Shown piece after piece: positions 1 to 12,579 of a stretch of DNA of 64,000 bases. The DNA comes from Hymenolepis diminuta. Taxonomy: Eukaryota; Platyhelminthes; Cestoda; Cyclophyllidea; Hymenolepididae. Under the pieces are notes generated by a model that had not been told where the DNA came from, searched no databases, and saw only the letters and a program-made list of their open reading frames with translations. The stretch's first letter is position 1. Each line of letters begins with the position of its first letter. The DNA lies in contig CAADRB010000020.1 in assembly GCA_900708905.1 (NCBI GenBank), positions 97,847 to 161,846 of the forward strand, given 5' to 3'. The translations under genes and the position numbers were made by a program.

Positions 1-59
1 CATGTTTTCCATGGCACTTGAATAAACTCAATCCAAAAGCCTCAGCTTCACAGTAAAAC

Positions 60-420
60 AGTGGGAGACTGCAAGCTACACACACTTAAGCTGTGAAGAA
101 AGCTCAATCAAGCTACGCTCTTGACGAAGCCCACCAATAGGAAGGCTGCCCCTTCCACATCAAATAACGCTAAGATGGACCAATGATAATAGGGCTCACT
201 GATCAACTAGTCAGTGCTTGGACCGCCATTCTTGACACGCACGTAAGTGGGATGTGGGGCATGACTCAGGTCTGTCTGTACTTAAATGCTTCTCATCCAG
301 TCAATCACACTGCGTTCGATGTCTGTGACGAGCAAGCGTATTAGTACGTCCAAGGGAATTTCCTTTGGTGTCTTGTGATATTGTTCTTCTAAGACTACTC
401 GAGATTGAGATCGCACTTGT
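60..420. other. GC-richer block, unidentified; possible repeat or promoter
   Basis: This stretch is visibly richer in G and C than the flanking AT-rich DNA. It has a CCAAT-like GACCAATGATAA near 178 and a TACTTAAATGC TATA-like string near 280. No open frame, splice structure or family was recognised. The composition resembles the LTR copies elsewhere in the window, but I found no matching second copy, so it is left unassigned. Confidence 0.2.
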
Positions 421-669
421 TTATATGTGTCTGTGAAAAGCATTCTTGATTGTAAAGTGAAATCAAAAAGAGGACATATCGCATTCCATTTAATATGTTA
501 AGTAGTTTTCACTGACGTAGTCATCCTAAATGATTTCACTTCCATATGTATTTCCAAAATTATTCTTCATCCGCCTTCCGTACATTAGATATTTGGGCCT
601 CTGTATTATGAGCGTATTCAGAACACGTCAGAAATCTACTCATATTGAAGGATAGTTTACAAGATGTTT

Positions 670-1057
670 AAGGACTCTTCGGAAGACCGTTCACTATACC
701 ACAGTAAACCTCTTAGAAATTTTCCTACTTGCAAGCGCACACAACTAGCCCTTAGCAGATTCCTCTAGTAGAAATTTGCCACCAAAATTACCTAGGTTAT
801 GCCCAAAGAAGCAAAGACAGTGAGGGTATTGAGAGGGGAGAATTTATTGCTCCTCTATGGCTCGCTGCCAAAAGCTCGGTTGTTAAATACAATCGGCACT
901 ACGGTGTAGAAATATTGACGACTGATTGGCTGGGGAGGCCTCTGCACGCAGGTCTGCACATGCTCGCCACGCGATCAGTTACACCCCTCACTTACCACAA
1001 TGTTCTGGAGCACGTGAGGTTCCATTGATCAGTCTTGGTAACGTCATGACCTTCAAA
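670..1057 (-). mobile_element. Solo LTR, family LTR-A, diverged
   Basis: This is a minus-strand copy of the roughly 370-bp repeat seen best at 7623-7986 and 24640-25016. Shared blocks, read on the plus strand, are the TAGGTTATGCCCAAAG block near 792, a reversed AATAAA (TTTATT) near 842, the CTGATTGGCTGGGGAGGCCTCTGCACGC block near 922, and GAGCACGTGAGGTTCCATTGATCAG near 1008. Both ends are degraded, so boundaries are approximate and no target-site duplication is visible. There is no internal retroelement sequence beside it, which fits a solo LTR left by LTR-LTR recombination. Confidence 0.7.
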
Positions 1058-2683
1058 AGACTAGATTAAAGAATTACAAAATCTAAGTTGATCTTTCACG
1101 AGTTCTACTGCATAAAAATAATGGACGCCAGGATGAAATTGAAAATTATAGATGTCAGGGGCGGTCATATTAATCGAATCGAAAATTTGTCAAATTTTAT
1201 TTTGTGATTGGCGTTGCAGATTTTATAAAGATTAAACTTTAATTCTCATACTCATCGTATTAAAAAAATCAGCTCTATAAATATGGTAAAGTTTCAATAT
1301 CAGGTAATGATCGGTCTCTTTTAAATTTTGGATGAGATTTAATATTTGCCTCATTGCGACAAATCAGATAGAAGAAATTCAAATGAGACATTTTATATTG
1401 ATAAGAAGGTTAAACGCTTAGGAATTATAATGCCAACTGTAAATATTTGTAAGATGGCACTTAATTGAACAAAAACGAAAACTTATAAGATAAGTAGAGA
1501 GGAAATAAACTATCCTGACAGCTGAGTGTAGGGGGAATAATGCAACCAACAGTTCTTCCCAATCGCATTAACTCAATTATCTCAAGACAGAGGAAAAGCA
1601 GAATCGGTGACGGAATATTTATGGAAGGGCATCAAGTGAGTGAGTAAACTCAAAAGACAGGTCTGAATATGCTTTTAATTTGAATTAGTGCAGAAAAGTT
1701 CTGAATCAGCAACTTTAAACAGGGAAAATTCAATTCGCAAATCACAACATTGGTTATTAAAATCCGTGGCAAAGAGCATTTTTTGCACACTTCACCGCAT
1801 TCTTTGTTTTCCAAATTTTCAAACAGTAGCATCAATTGAACAGTTAATGCAATAATCAGATTACCATAACGTGTTTGTAGACTTTGGCTATTATTTCTGA
1901 AATAAGCAACCCCCATTTGAATTGCCTTGCGTGTTTATGGAATGAAGAGGTGATGATGAAAACTTGAGGTTTATGCAGATGGAGACACAGAGACACATCA
2001 CTAGCAGGATTGATTCGAAGCAGGTAAAATGACCAAATTCTATTGATTAGTCCGTGTAGCGCATAGCAGCGTAGTGAATGTCCGAGCATTATGTCCCCTG
2101 GGGGAGAATGGAGCGTGGAGGTGGGGTGGGGAGGAGGGGATATTCAGCTAAGTTAAAAAATAACTAGAGTCCGGAGTGATGGTTAACATTGTGGATGTGT
2201 GGGGGCGAAGAGAGTTACACTTCCGATTGGCTGGACTTGCTGTCAATGCAGCTTCTCCCCAACGATCGAATTTGATGACGTGCTTATATGTATTTGACCC
2301 TTCACTGCATGTCAGATGGGGCTGAAGCTGTTGAATGTTGTCAATGGTGGGTAAAGATTTTCGATTTAGCGGTTATTGGTGATGCGAGATTGGGTGNCTT
2401 TCACAACCTCCTATCACGTTATCACTTGTTCTTACCCTATTACCAGAATGGGCATCAAAGCGCGGAAAGGCCGTTTCGGGAAGTGACGTTGTTGGACTAG
2501 GACGATGTTAGCTTCTCGGGAGTAGTTCTAATGGCTTCTTTCAAATATCTATATATGGGCGTGGTTGACAAATTCCGGCAAAATAAACTGTGTCAAAACA
2601 ATTACTTTGTCAATATCCTGTGATTAGAAGTCATTTTACGTTTTAAAATGTGAGCACACAATTGATTAGTTTCTCCCCTGGAG
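1058..2683. other. Gene-free AT-rich stretch
   Basis: No exon, RNA gene or recognised repeat was found. The short open frames on both strands are unsupported. One ambiguous base (n) lies at 2397. Confidence 0.4.
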
Positions 2684-2715
2684 GCACAACCTTGAGAATG
2701 AAATATACAATTTGT
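2684..2715. repeat. 32-bp exact repeat, copy 1
   Basis: The 32 bases from GCACAACCTTGAG to ACAATTTGT are identical to those at 3780-3811. Downstream similarity continues weakly (ATCAATAT against ACCAATAT). It may be the 3' end of a short dispersed element; no full element could be outlined. Confidence 0.7.
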
Positions 2716-2858
2716 GTAGTATCAATATCTACATAGCAATACAACATAAACGGTAATCCAGAATTTCACATTATTTGAATTCTCAAAACTTTGAGTTGTG
2801 CGCTTTCTCCAAAGTGGTCTGGGGTTATTATGTTCTGTGCAATATCCAATTAGATGTC

Positions 2859-2892
2859 GATGGATGGGTGGATGGATGGATGGATGTCGATG
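2859..2892. repeat. GATG tetranucleotide microsatellite
   Basis: This is an imperfect tandem array of GATG units, broken by GGTG and TCGATG variants. Confidence 0.85.
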
Positions 2893-3779
2893 TAACTTAC
2901 AACTGCCTTTCACGAGGCCCATTAAGCTAATTAGAACTATCCCACTCCTCGAAAGTTCTAGAAATCGATTATCAGGTAACGTATTCGGTTGCATGGCCCT
3001 CGAACCCATTTGCTCCCCATATTTTCCTGTTTGAATCAATGGAATTTTTAAATCCGTGCTTTCTCTAGTTCAATTCCATCTTTCTAATAGGAGGTGAATG
3101 AAAAGCGAGGGAGAGGTGTGGTTAGATCCGATCATTCATTACCCATTTGAAGAGGTTGTATGTTGGGATAACGCTCTTAATTCAGGATAATTCACAGAGA
3201 CGATATAGGCCTCCTCTCTTATCGACCATTATCAAATCCTCGTATGCAATAGTGCTTCATCTAAGTAGGCTCATGTCTCTAACTCCCACTTCATTGTCAT
3301 ATCGCCTTACAGTTAATTATGGATAGAAGGTGCCTCTGAAAATGGGTAGTAGTGAAATAGTCCCATAAGTGATGAAGGAAGAGGAGAAGGAGTGGAAGAG
3401 TGCTCAAAGAGTACTGCGAACTTCAGGAATCATTCGCAAATAGTTTCATTTTAAAATAATATTTATTAATGAAAACACACTTTTCCATTCAATGATTTGA
3501 TAAGCTTCTGTTTCCACCTCGAGGTTAGACCTTCTCATTTAAAATAGCTTTTAATTTGCATAATATATTTTATATTTAATCATCTAAGAAGCAAATATTC
3601 CGGTCTAAATGGAGAAAGAGTGAATAAAATATTTAGGTACTTTACCAAATTTAAATATAATCCTGTTATGCAAACTCTAACAGGAACTGGAAGGTTCTTG
3701 TCAGAGACTTGGCATAAACGCCACTTATTTCTCCTGGTACACAACAAATTCTGTCTCACATTCAATTCAACTGCACCCA

Positions 3780-3811
3780 GCACAACCTTGAGAATGAAAT
3801 ATACAATTTGT
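3780..3811. repeat. 32-bp exact repeat, copy 2
   Basis: Identical to 2684-2715, in the same orientation and about 1.1 kb downstream. It is followed by AT-rich DNA (ATATATATTATATATTATG). Confidence 0.7.
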
Positions 3812-4701
3812 TTAATACCAATATATATTATATATTATGTCTACTCATTTAGACATTTTCTGTAATCGTATATTTAATGGATTTCTAAGTAATCACATAT
3901 CCATAAATCATACCTTCTACTTAAACCGTTAACCAATCCAACAGACTTTCAATTCCACATCAATATTTGTCCTCCTTTGATACAACGGTTGCAACGTCTG
4001 TTTCTTTTGACTCGGCTCTTAACTCCTGTTTTGTGTCAAAATACCAGGTGATCCGGACCACTCCTGCCAACTCGCCCACACCTGTGAACATAGTCCACTA
4101 AAATAAATCAGTGAATGTTCCGATATTTCAAATGCAAATGCAACAATCACAAAGTGTTGTATGTGCAAAGAGAGAAAAGGCATTAGGAGAAGAAATCTAA
4201 GTTGGTCGTTATAGTTACTTCTAGGGGAGATCGGTGACTGTATTTCGTTTCATCCGTCCATAAAGACGAAGATTTAACTGTAGGATTTCATCCTCCCAAA
4301 TAGTCGTCATAGTGTCTCTTAATAATTACGGCAAGAAAACGCACAGTTTCATTTTATAATTTTCAAATAAAATGGAATTAAAGGTACTCTTTTCTACTCA
4401 GCATATTGAAAATAATTCTTTTATTATATACTCGATAATTTTTCCCTGGATTGTTGATGACAAGTCGGAACTGCTACTGCATAATTTCATTAAGTGGCCT
4501 ATAAGATCAGGAAAGCGAAAAATTGGCTTTCCAAGCTCAGTTGCGTTCCGCAAGGATTGAGGTGTAACGGTGCCACTTTCACATGAAGTATTTTTAATCA
4601 AATTAAATTTTAATTCATCTAATATCAAGTAGGACTGACTTAGTCAAGTAGTTTTAAAATCGACATTTGAAAGGGAAGGAGGGTGTGGGATGTTTGGGGT
4701 A

Positions 4702-5059
4702 AGTGGAGTTCACAACGCTACTAAGACTGATCAAGGGAACCTCACGTGCTCCGGAACATTGTGGTAATTGAGGTGTGCAACCTATCGCTTGGCGGGCTTG
4801 TGCAGACCTGCGTGCAGAGGCCTCCCCAGCCGATCAGTCACCATAGCGTTGGTTGTATTTGACGACCAAGCTTTAGGCAGCGAGCTATAGTGAACGGTAA
4901 ACTCTCTCCACTCAGTACCATCATTGTCTTAGCTACTTTGGGCATAGCCTAGTTAATTTTGTTGCAAATTTATGCTGGTAGTGTGTTGTCAACAAAGTGA
5001 ACTTCTAAGAGCATTACTGAGGTATAGCAAACAGGCTTATTTGTTTAGCATCCGCTATT
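4702..5059 (+). mobile_element. Solo LTR, family LTR-A
   Basis: This plus-strand copy starts near GTGGAGTTCACAACGCTA, where intact copies read TGTGGG. It carries the CTACTTTGGGCATAGCCTA block near 4931 and ends near GCATCCGCTATT where intact copies read CTACA. It is closest in sequence to the 670-1057 copy; both share the CTCACGTGCTCC(G/A)GAACATTGTGG segment. No target-site duplication is evident, so it is likely old. Confidence 0.75.
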
Positions 5060-7622
5060 GTGAGTGTGGCAACAAATTCATGCAATAGAGGAGCGAATTC
5101 CATTGCAAAGTGAAATTGTTGTTGCATATATACGTATTAAACCCATCTTGGTAATAAAAAATTATGATTTAACTTTCCCGCTTGCTGTATCTCACGGGAC
5201 GATTTTAAGCTAAATGAACCGAGCAACGTTCAAGTAGTAATCGGTAATACTACTTTTTACATTGACTTTCTACATTTATTGTTTCTTTACTTAAAAATAG
5301 GCAGACGCCAGAGAACAGTGAATTGTTCTGACAAGGTTCAAACACTGAACGTTGGAAAAAAGAAGGTTATCTGGGGTCCCACTTCTGAGAAGCTCACATC
5401 CTACCAGCATATTATTAATCACACTTAAACAGTGCGGTGGACCGTTCACTTCACTGGATTTGCATCAATTAATAATTTTACTACAAAGGTGTCTCTAGTC
5501 TAAAAATTTGTCAAGTAATTGCCATTTTACCTGTGGGTACTCTCGTACTAAGAAATAGTAAGTAGACAGTGATAGTAAAATACTTTTATTAGAATAGAAG
5601 CAAGAGGTGGTAGTCATGTAATCAATGTAACGAAAAATGACTAAACAGCGGAGTAGGATCAACACGCGAGTTCTAATTAGCGTTGGCAATCGACTAACAT
5701 CTTTGAGAATGAGGGATAAATCAGCGCTGCTGAAGGTTGAAATTTAATGAATGTCTGTATCTAACAAAAATGCTTAAATGAAACTATTATTGCGAAGGCA
5801 TAAAATAGTGAGGAGGTATGTTTTACGATCCGAGTGATCGCTTAACTATCACCGAATGTAAAAATTCCAAATTGATTTTATGAAGTCATTACAATTTATA
5901 TAGACACAAAGAAAACTAAGATAAATCCGATTGTTAAAACTTTATGTTACATATATGACAAGTTCTTTCTATTACCCAGATCCACAAATAAAATCGATAG
6001 AAATAGAAGTGTCAAATATTAATTAACCATTCAGGTAGGGAGAAGAGGTTGAATATTTAATTTGGGGTTATTAAAAATATTACTATTCGAACTAGATGTC
6101 ACAGTTTTTATTTTGGATCTAAAATGGAGAGATTTGTTCTACGTGGTTTAACTATTTATATTTGTATTAATCAATTATAATGAAGAATGTGCGCTAACCC
6201 TTTTATTTGTCAAGTTCATGTGTCCTCAACCTTCAAACTGAGAAGCAGCACCCTAAAGTCATTTGATGTGGAGTGAGATGAAATTCAGCTATGAAATGAA
6301 TTAGCACGTCCATCCTTTTGATTTGAAGACATAAGTCTGGTAGAAATCTGGTGTATAAAGTCGCCGTGTAACGTTATATTTGTGGATCATTGGTTTCTTA
6401 TCTGAAAACATTCTCCCACAACTAACTACTTTATTTTGTCTGTTCTTTTGTCAACTTTATCACAACTCAATAGAATAAAGAATAGTAATAACTCCTTACT
6501 GCGTTGATTTGATTGTTAATAAGAAGAAAACTCTGTTTATGGGTGTTGTATCGATATTTTTATTCTTATCATTAATCACATTCTAGCTACATGATTATCA
6601 ACGTCATGTGAATTGTAGACAGAGTAAATATACAAAAAAATCTGGAACCCAGGAATAAAACATCTCACTTGATAAATCGCTTTCACCTGTCCTCTTGCTT
6701 TGCTAACTTAGAGTCAAAATATCGAGCTTTGAAGTAATAGTGACGATTCTAATAACGCTAATTGATTCAGATTCATTAGAAAATTTTGATCACAACAATT
6801 AATGTTCCAATGAAAAGCGATTATTATAAATTGTGATCGCTAGCTTATAATCCTTCGGGCCTACACAGCTTATGATATCGGTGGATGCCAGTTTTCTTAA
6901 CCAAGGCTTAGTACCAGTGCCTATAGTTTCTAAATTACGTAAATTTAAAAACGTTTTCTAAAAGCAAAGGGACGAGTACATTTGAAATGAAACAAGTTTA
7001 AAAGTTTGGAAGTTTGACATCACTCCGATCTTCATAGCTTTGTATGTATATATGCATATAAATATATATAATCGATTTAATAATATAATTATGCTTATCT
7101 GAATTTAAATAATAATCACTTCGTATTGATTGCCCATAATTTTGCCACTTTTCATTAGTTCCAACTAAAGTATTAAGCTAATAAAAGGAAGCATTACATC
7201 GTAATAGGCCCACCCGGGAAATCGCTTATGCACCAGTACAATGCTCAAGGTACATCAACCAGATACATTTCTGAAGTGCATTGGATAGTGGGATTGCTTC
7301 CATGGATAATATTTATCGTATTTTGGAGAAGGTCAATGTTAAATAGAAAAAACTCGATATTTTCTTCTGAAATAATTCCTTAATCTAATGATTTTTGTTG
7401 ATCACCACCTTAATTCACGCTTATTTAACGCCGTTTTGAAGATTATTTCTTTTCTTTACGTACCTAAAAGGTGTATAAGACGAGTTATTCGATTTTATGA
7501 GCAAAACTTATTCTTTCTAATTTGAAGTTCAGTGTATTCGTGTGCGTGGTTAGAGCAATTACTCAGGAAAGCTAAACATAGGGTAACTATTATAGAAACA
7601 GCATATCATACCGGTTGACAAC
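5060..7622. other. Gene-free AT-rich stretch
   Basis: Very AT-rich, with short TA-rich runs near 7040-7075. I see no exon, RNA gene or classifiable repeat. Confidence 0.4.
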
Positions 7623-7986
7623 TGTGGGAGTCACAACGCCAACAGGCTGATTGAATCACGTGCACTAGAACTTTTTGAGAAGTGCGGCCATGTAACCGGT
7701 CGCATTGAGAACGAGCGCGAGAGACCGCCTCAACCAATCAACAATCAATATCTCCGAAGCCTAGAGTGGTTTTGTATTTAATGGCTAAGCTTTTAAATCA
7801 CGGTAACAAGGAAGTGATCAATAAACCTTCTCCACTTAACATATTACTTGTTCTTGCTACTTTGGGCACAGCAAAGCTAATTTGGGAGTAAGTTGGTGAT
7901 AGAAGACTCTGCTAGAGGCTATTTGGACTGCTTAGGAGGATTACTTAGGTGTAGCAACAAGACTTATTGGTGTAGCATTCACTACA
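7623..7986 (+). mobile_element. Solo LTR, family LTR-A, with target-site duplication
   Basis: This is the best-preserved plus-strand copy. It begins TGTGGGAGTCACAACGCC and ends GCATTCACTACA, giving the usual TG...CA retroviral-type ends. The direct repeat CAAC lies at 7619-7622 and 7987-7990 (ACAAC if the terminal A is counted as part of the target). A TTGTATTTAA promoter-like string near 7770 and an AATAAA polyadenylation signal at 7820-7825 sit in the order expected for U3-R-U5. There is no internal region, so it is a solo LTR. Confidence 0.85.
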
Positions 7987-10035
7987 CAACCATATTTCTA
8001 ACAGACTAAAAACATCGTGGCCTTTTCAATTAGGACTCACCTGGAAAGCAGAAGTTCATTTTGCTACGTTAAGTGGGTAAAAAGTACAAAAACGCTACGA
8101 AGCTCCAGACTTTTGCAATCTTTTTTCAAAATACATAAATAGGTTTTCCTTTTCATAATTCTGATAATAATATGTAGTAGAAAAATCAAAAAATAAATAA
8201 ACAAACTGATCGAGGCGACAAAAACTGTTTTGTTCTATCTAAAAGTACCCAGTAAAGTTGGTTTCCGCCTTCACTAATGAAAAATCCATCCTTAAATGAA
8301 TTTGGATGGAAACAGTGAGGTGCTTTGCGAATATTTGCAGAAAATAGGCAGTGTTTTCCCCGAAAAACCACTCTTTCTAGAACCTAAAAATTAGCATCTA
8401 CGTGCCCGATTTAGAATTCTTTAATTCTCACTTAAGACAAGAAGGATTAAAACAGTATTAACTTTTATGGCTATTTACCATCGAAGAACTGAACTTAAAT
8501 GCATCTGGAATCAGCGCGAAATGGCAGCAAATATACTTCAATCTAAGTTGAGAAGAAAATGCCTGATGGAACTATCCTCACTTTCCACTAAAGGCTATAA
8601 TCTCATTTGTTCGATTAATATAATGTATACCAGAATATTATTCTTATTACTGAATGGATAGAAAGTATCGTGAGCCTCTTTCAAATTTGCAATTATGTCC
8701 TTTGAGCAAAAATTACTCCTTTTTCATAAGATTCATTAAAACCCTCACTTCCATGACTTATTTACAGTACTATATTTAAGTAAATCTGTCGAGCTATTTA
8801 GTTATTTAACTGATATTTATTTACTATCTTTAAGACAAGATATCTAAGAGAGAGAAATTGAATAGTTGATTGGTATTATTTCGAATTGCTCTTGCTCATT
8901 ATTATTAACAAAAGATTAGAGATTACATTTAAACATTTTCTGGTCATTTAACTCTTGAAAGCCCGGATGATAATATTTACCACATACCCACAGTGACCAC
9001 AGTGGTTCTAGTGTCCCGTCCTTGGCTATTGAGACAGGATTAATCTATCCAAATTTTCTTATTAAGGCCCTTGAGATTCTTTCTAAATACTGAGTGGCGC
9101 CACTGAATACATAATTGCTGCACCTATTAGAGGACCAATCTGATGGTTTTTGACATCTTGGTTTACTCTGTTTCCTCTTGACTCTGAGTCGCAAATCAAG
9201 ATGGTCACCTCTAGCTCCTAATCTCGGCTGCAGTCTAGTTTAGTTATTTTTTCGATAGAAACCACTCTTATTGGCTCATCTTTCGGGAGCTGAGTTTATG
9301 GTTCATGCCTCAGTTATTTGTCAGTTTTTTAAGATATAAATGCATTTTTAATCTAATATATCTCGAAGTAAGATAAGTATAAACTTATGTCGGGGGAGTG
9401 GATGACATTCTCACATGAAATGCTCACGATGAGCAAAAAGATAGTTAAGTGGGTTCCTTTGCGAAACCACCTTCGTTGATGAAGACTGCTATAAAAACCT
9501 ATTTTTATTCATTCGATACTGAAGAAAATTAGACAGCTTTCATGAAGTCATAATTTAGGCAAGTCAGTAAAGAAGCTAAAGGAGTCTTTGTTTTGACCGA
9601 TATATCACTCTGAAACAAGCAAAAGTGTTGATTCTCATGTCTTAAACTGTAAATCTCCAACTCAAGGGAATTTGATCAAAAACTGTTTCTCAGGCGAAAT
9701 AACAAGGAATCCAAATGCTCAAACTTAATAAAAGGAGGAAGTTGTTGAGACATTATAGATCCGAATTTTAATGACAATGCTGATAGTAATTGAAATGGAT
9801 ATTTTGGGGTGGCAAATGCACATTTTTTTTAAGCTGAGTAGATTGAATGCAAATATCCTTAATCCCATAGATCAAAGCTTCAAAACCTTCTCGAAAATCA
9901 TTCCTACAACTCATCCTTCAACCCATTCATCACAAGAGGGGAAAAACGACAAGAATTATTAACTCTATGGAATATATTTAATTATAACGAACTTCTGGCC
10001 TGGCTCAAATTTCTTCCAGTAATTGGTAAGCATTT
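7987..10035. other. Gene-free stretch downstream of the antigen B genes
   Basis: No supported exon was found. The short open frames here (for example 8467-8661 and 9771-9962) lack recognisable motifs and splice context. Confidence 0.35.
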
Positions 10036-10335
10036 TTACTCTTCGATAAGAGTTTTCAGGTATTCCTTTAATCCCTCGCGAATTTTCATTCTCATTTGGA
10101 CACAGAGTTCTTTCAGCTTCATGGAAATATCTTTCACTGTTTGGCCAGCTGGATCCTCATTGATGAACTTCCGAATGCAGGCGAAAGTTTTCATCACTTT
10201 CTTTGCTGGCATGTTATCTTCGTCGTCATCTTGACTAAAATAGAGAAAAAATAATCTCACCAACCTCTTTACTTACGCGTGGGCGACAGCCAGAAGGGCC
10301 AGAACGGTAAGAACGATAAGGAAGTTGACCTTCAT
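10036..10335 (-). CDS. AgB: Antigen B / 8-kDa hydrophobic-ligand-binding protein, copy 1
   Basis: Secreted small helical lipoprotein of the cestode antigen B family. Relatives bind fatty acids and other lipids, oligomerise, and are released at the host interface. Two exons: exon 1 at 10277-10335, exon 2 at 10036-10234, with a 42-nt intron (GTAAGT donor, TTTTAG acceptor, phase 2). The protein is 85 aa. Residues 1-20 are a signal peptide starting MKVNFLIVLT and ending AVAHA. The mature part starts QDDDEDN and continues as an amphipathic helix with the family pattern of K-F-I-N-E-D-P-x-G near 42-50, a charged KLKEL stretch, and a C-terminal MKIREGLKEYLKTLIEE. It has cysteines at about 39 and 64. 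The start is the only ATG giving a signal peptide in frame across the splice. The length is typical of the family. It is tandem with copy 2 on the same strand, about 2.5 kb away. It is not a taeniid orthologue that I can name by subfamily. Confidence 0.93.
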
Positions 10336-10379
10336 ACTCCTGCGGAACACTTAACAAGTTGAATGTCACTGCAACTGAC

Positions 10380-10412
10380 TTTATATTATATAGGTTCAAC
10401 AACTTCCTGTTA
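10380..10412 (-). promoter_or_regulatory. Core promoter of antigen B copy 1
   Basis: Read on the minus strand, AACAGGAAGTTGTTGAAC is followed directly by a TATA-like TATATAATATAAAG, about 45-60 nt before the ATG. The AACAGGAAG block recurs at the same place in copy 2 (12931-12950), so it is a good candidate for a shared promoter element. GGAA is the core recognised by ETS-family factors; that link is inference. Confidence 0.6.
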
Positions 10413-12540
10413 GGAATAGTCAGACTAATGTATGTTTATTATAGTTTCAACAAAAAATCAGATGAAGATTGTTTAGAATACAACGTGATTTGATTAGCGA
10501 GTCGGCGGCTAAGACGTGTACACTATTAAGTCACTAACCGAAAGGCCAGCGTTGCTAGAGCCTCAGTGCGAGTTTCAGCGGCATCAAAGGCGAAGTTTTG
10601 AATGATTTTATACCTCTTTTTATCTTAAATTAATTGGATTTTATCCTTAGATATGGTCTGACCTAAATGAGGGCACGGACATATGTGAGGACCTTATTTA
10701 CGCAGCTAAATTAAGCTGAATTAAATAAAGCGTACGAAATTTAATCTCACTACGCAGCTGATAGCTGATAGGCAAGTTAAACAAAATTTTGTTTTAAATA
10801 GTAGGATTCCTTAAATTTTCCCTTCTTAAAAACTATAAACATCTTGACATGTGAGACATCCTTTGAAAATCATATTGTTGAAAGCGTTGCCTAAATAAGT
10901 CTTTATTAGAGGGTATCTTATAGATAAAGCAAGTTAATATGAAAGGACAAATAGTTCATGAAAGAGAGATAGAGTGATAGGAAGCTAGAGTACGAAGTGT
11001 GAGGAAAAGCAGCCATCTAATCCTGTCGGCCCAAATCCTCTGACACAAAGTATATATTTTGCTCTTGTCAATACCTACTATTCTCCCGCATTTATTCAAG
11101 TTCTGCACTAATGTTGAACTACGTGAGTGAGTGAGTCTGTATTGATTGGCATGACTGTCAGAATAGCCTCAGTTGGAGCTACTTAGTTTTTTTCTGTACC
11201 AGACCAATGCTTGCATCCCTAGTCATCGGTTTCATTCGATTTATTCCTTGATGACTGAAAAGGAATATCAGCATTTTTTTTAAAAGCAGCAGTTGGGACA
11301 ACTCTAATTATATACAAGCATGAATCAATGACGAAAAATGCCTTTTAACGTCAAAATAGGCCAAATGAACCACATCTAAAGATGGTACAGGCAGTTTCGT
11401 TCTCACAGGTTTCATAATTTTTGGATTACTGAGCTTAACGTTGAAGCGTCTTTCATTCCCAAAGCCCTCATACAAATATTTGGAATAGGATCTGTCAGAC
11501 TACAAAGTACATCCGTTTTCTACTTCTTCGTTAGAGGCCACCATTTCAGACATTTTGGAACAGGACGCGGCATTAAAATTGATCTCAAGGGAAGATCCCT
11601 GTTTTGTCTTCTTGAGAAAATTTAATTTTGGCTCCAGCTTTAAATTTCTTGTTAGTTTATTCTTAGTAGCAGATGTCTGGCATGACTTAAGTTCGACTAA
11701 TTTATTCATTTAAAGGAAAAAAGAGAACTGGTAGACGGTGGAGCTTTGTCGAATACAGATGATGAACAGAACCAGCCTTAGATATCTCTAATATTCAGAA
11801 ATTAAAATTTTTTTCCTTTAATTTATAAACTTAGTATTAATTACTCTAATCCACAGTGATTGCATAGCTTTAAAGTTTTAGTTATAAAATTGAAGAGTAT
11901 GTTATGACATTTCTTGTTTGTTTTATATAGAAATGCATATAGAAATAAATTATTTTCCATATTTATCTCTATATGATGTCATTTAAGTCATAATAATCAG
12001 TTTACACAAGATGGCATACTGTTTTGGTATTTAATAATTGTCGTTTCCAGAACTAAGTTATCAAGACCTGAAGTGACCATCTGCTTTGCACCGTTACCCT
12101 TATTCATGCTCCTCTTCAGGTCTCCCTGGTGTCACACCCTTACCCACTCCAATTCTTCAACATGCGTTTGCCACCTTTAAGTATCAATGATTCTTATACT
12201 TGTTGGTGCTCCTCTTGCTTAGCCACCTCTAAATATCTGAAATGTTTTTCCGGTTAGAAATATTGAAATAAATATTTGTCTGTCATTCTTGCAACTAGTT
12301 GACCACTGAGGATTCGTGCTGTCCCTAACTTTATGATCTTGTTACACTGTCTCTTCTACGTACTTCTACGGCTTCAGGGTAATTCAGCATAATTACATCT
12401 CATATATTACTATATAAGAATCCCTAATGCTCAGTTTAAATATTTGTGACTTAAATAAAAATATTTTCATAGCTCTGCAACCCAATCCCCACTTGCCACA
12501 AAAATATCTCCATTTTAAAATTATGAGATATATTTCATTG
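10413..12540. other. Intergenic DNA between the two antigen B genes
   Basis: AT-rich. A possible diverged repeat fragment with AAGCAGCCATCT lies near 11007 (compare 26975 and 33390). A 69-codon minus-strand open frame at 11500-11709 has no recognised motif, and I treat it as chance. Confidence 0.35.
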
Positions 12541-12563
12541 TAATAAACTTTTGATTTGATTCA
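12541..12563 (-). promoter_or_regulatory. Conserved 3' motif of antigen B copy 2
   Basis: Minus strand AAGTTTATTACAATGAAATATAT lies just after the stop codon (approximate limits 12530-12555). Copy 1 has AAGTTCGTTATAATTAAATATAT about 45-70 nt after its stop (near 9970-9995), matching at 19 of 23 positions. Neither copy has a canonical AATAAA, so this may include a variant polyadenylation signal (AATGAAA / AATTAAA) or another 3' UTR control site. Confidence 0.45.
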
Positions 12564-12579
12564 AGTTGCATAAAACATC

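Noticed and set aside
8186..9962. Three short open frames (8186-8371, 8467-8661, 9771-9962)
   Set aside because: No motif, no splice context, and length expected by chance in AT-rich DNA.
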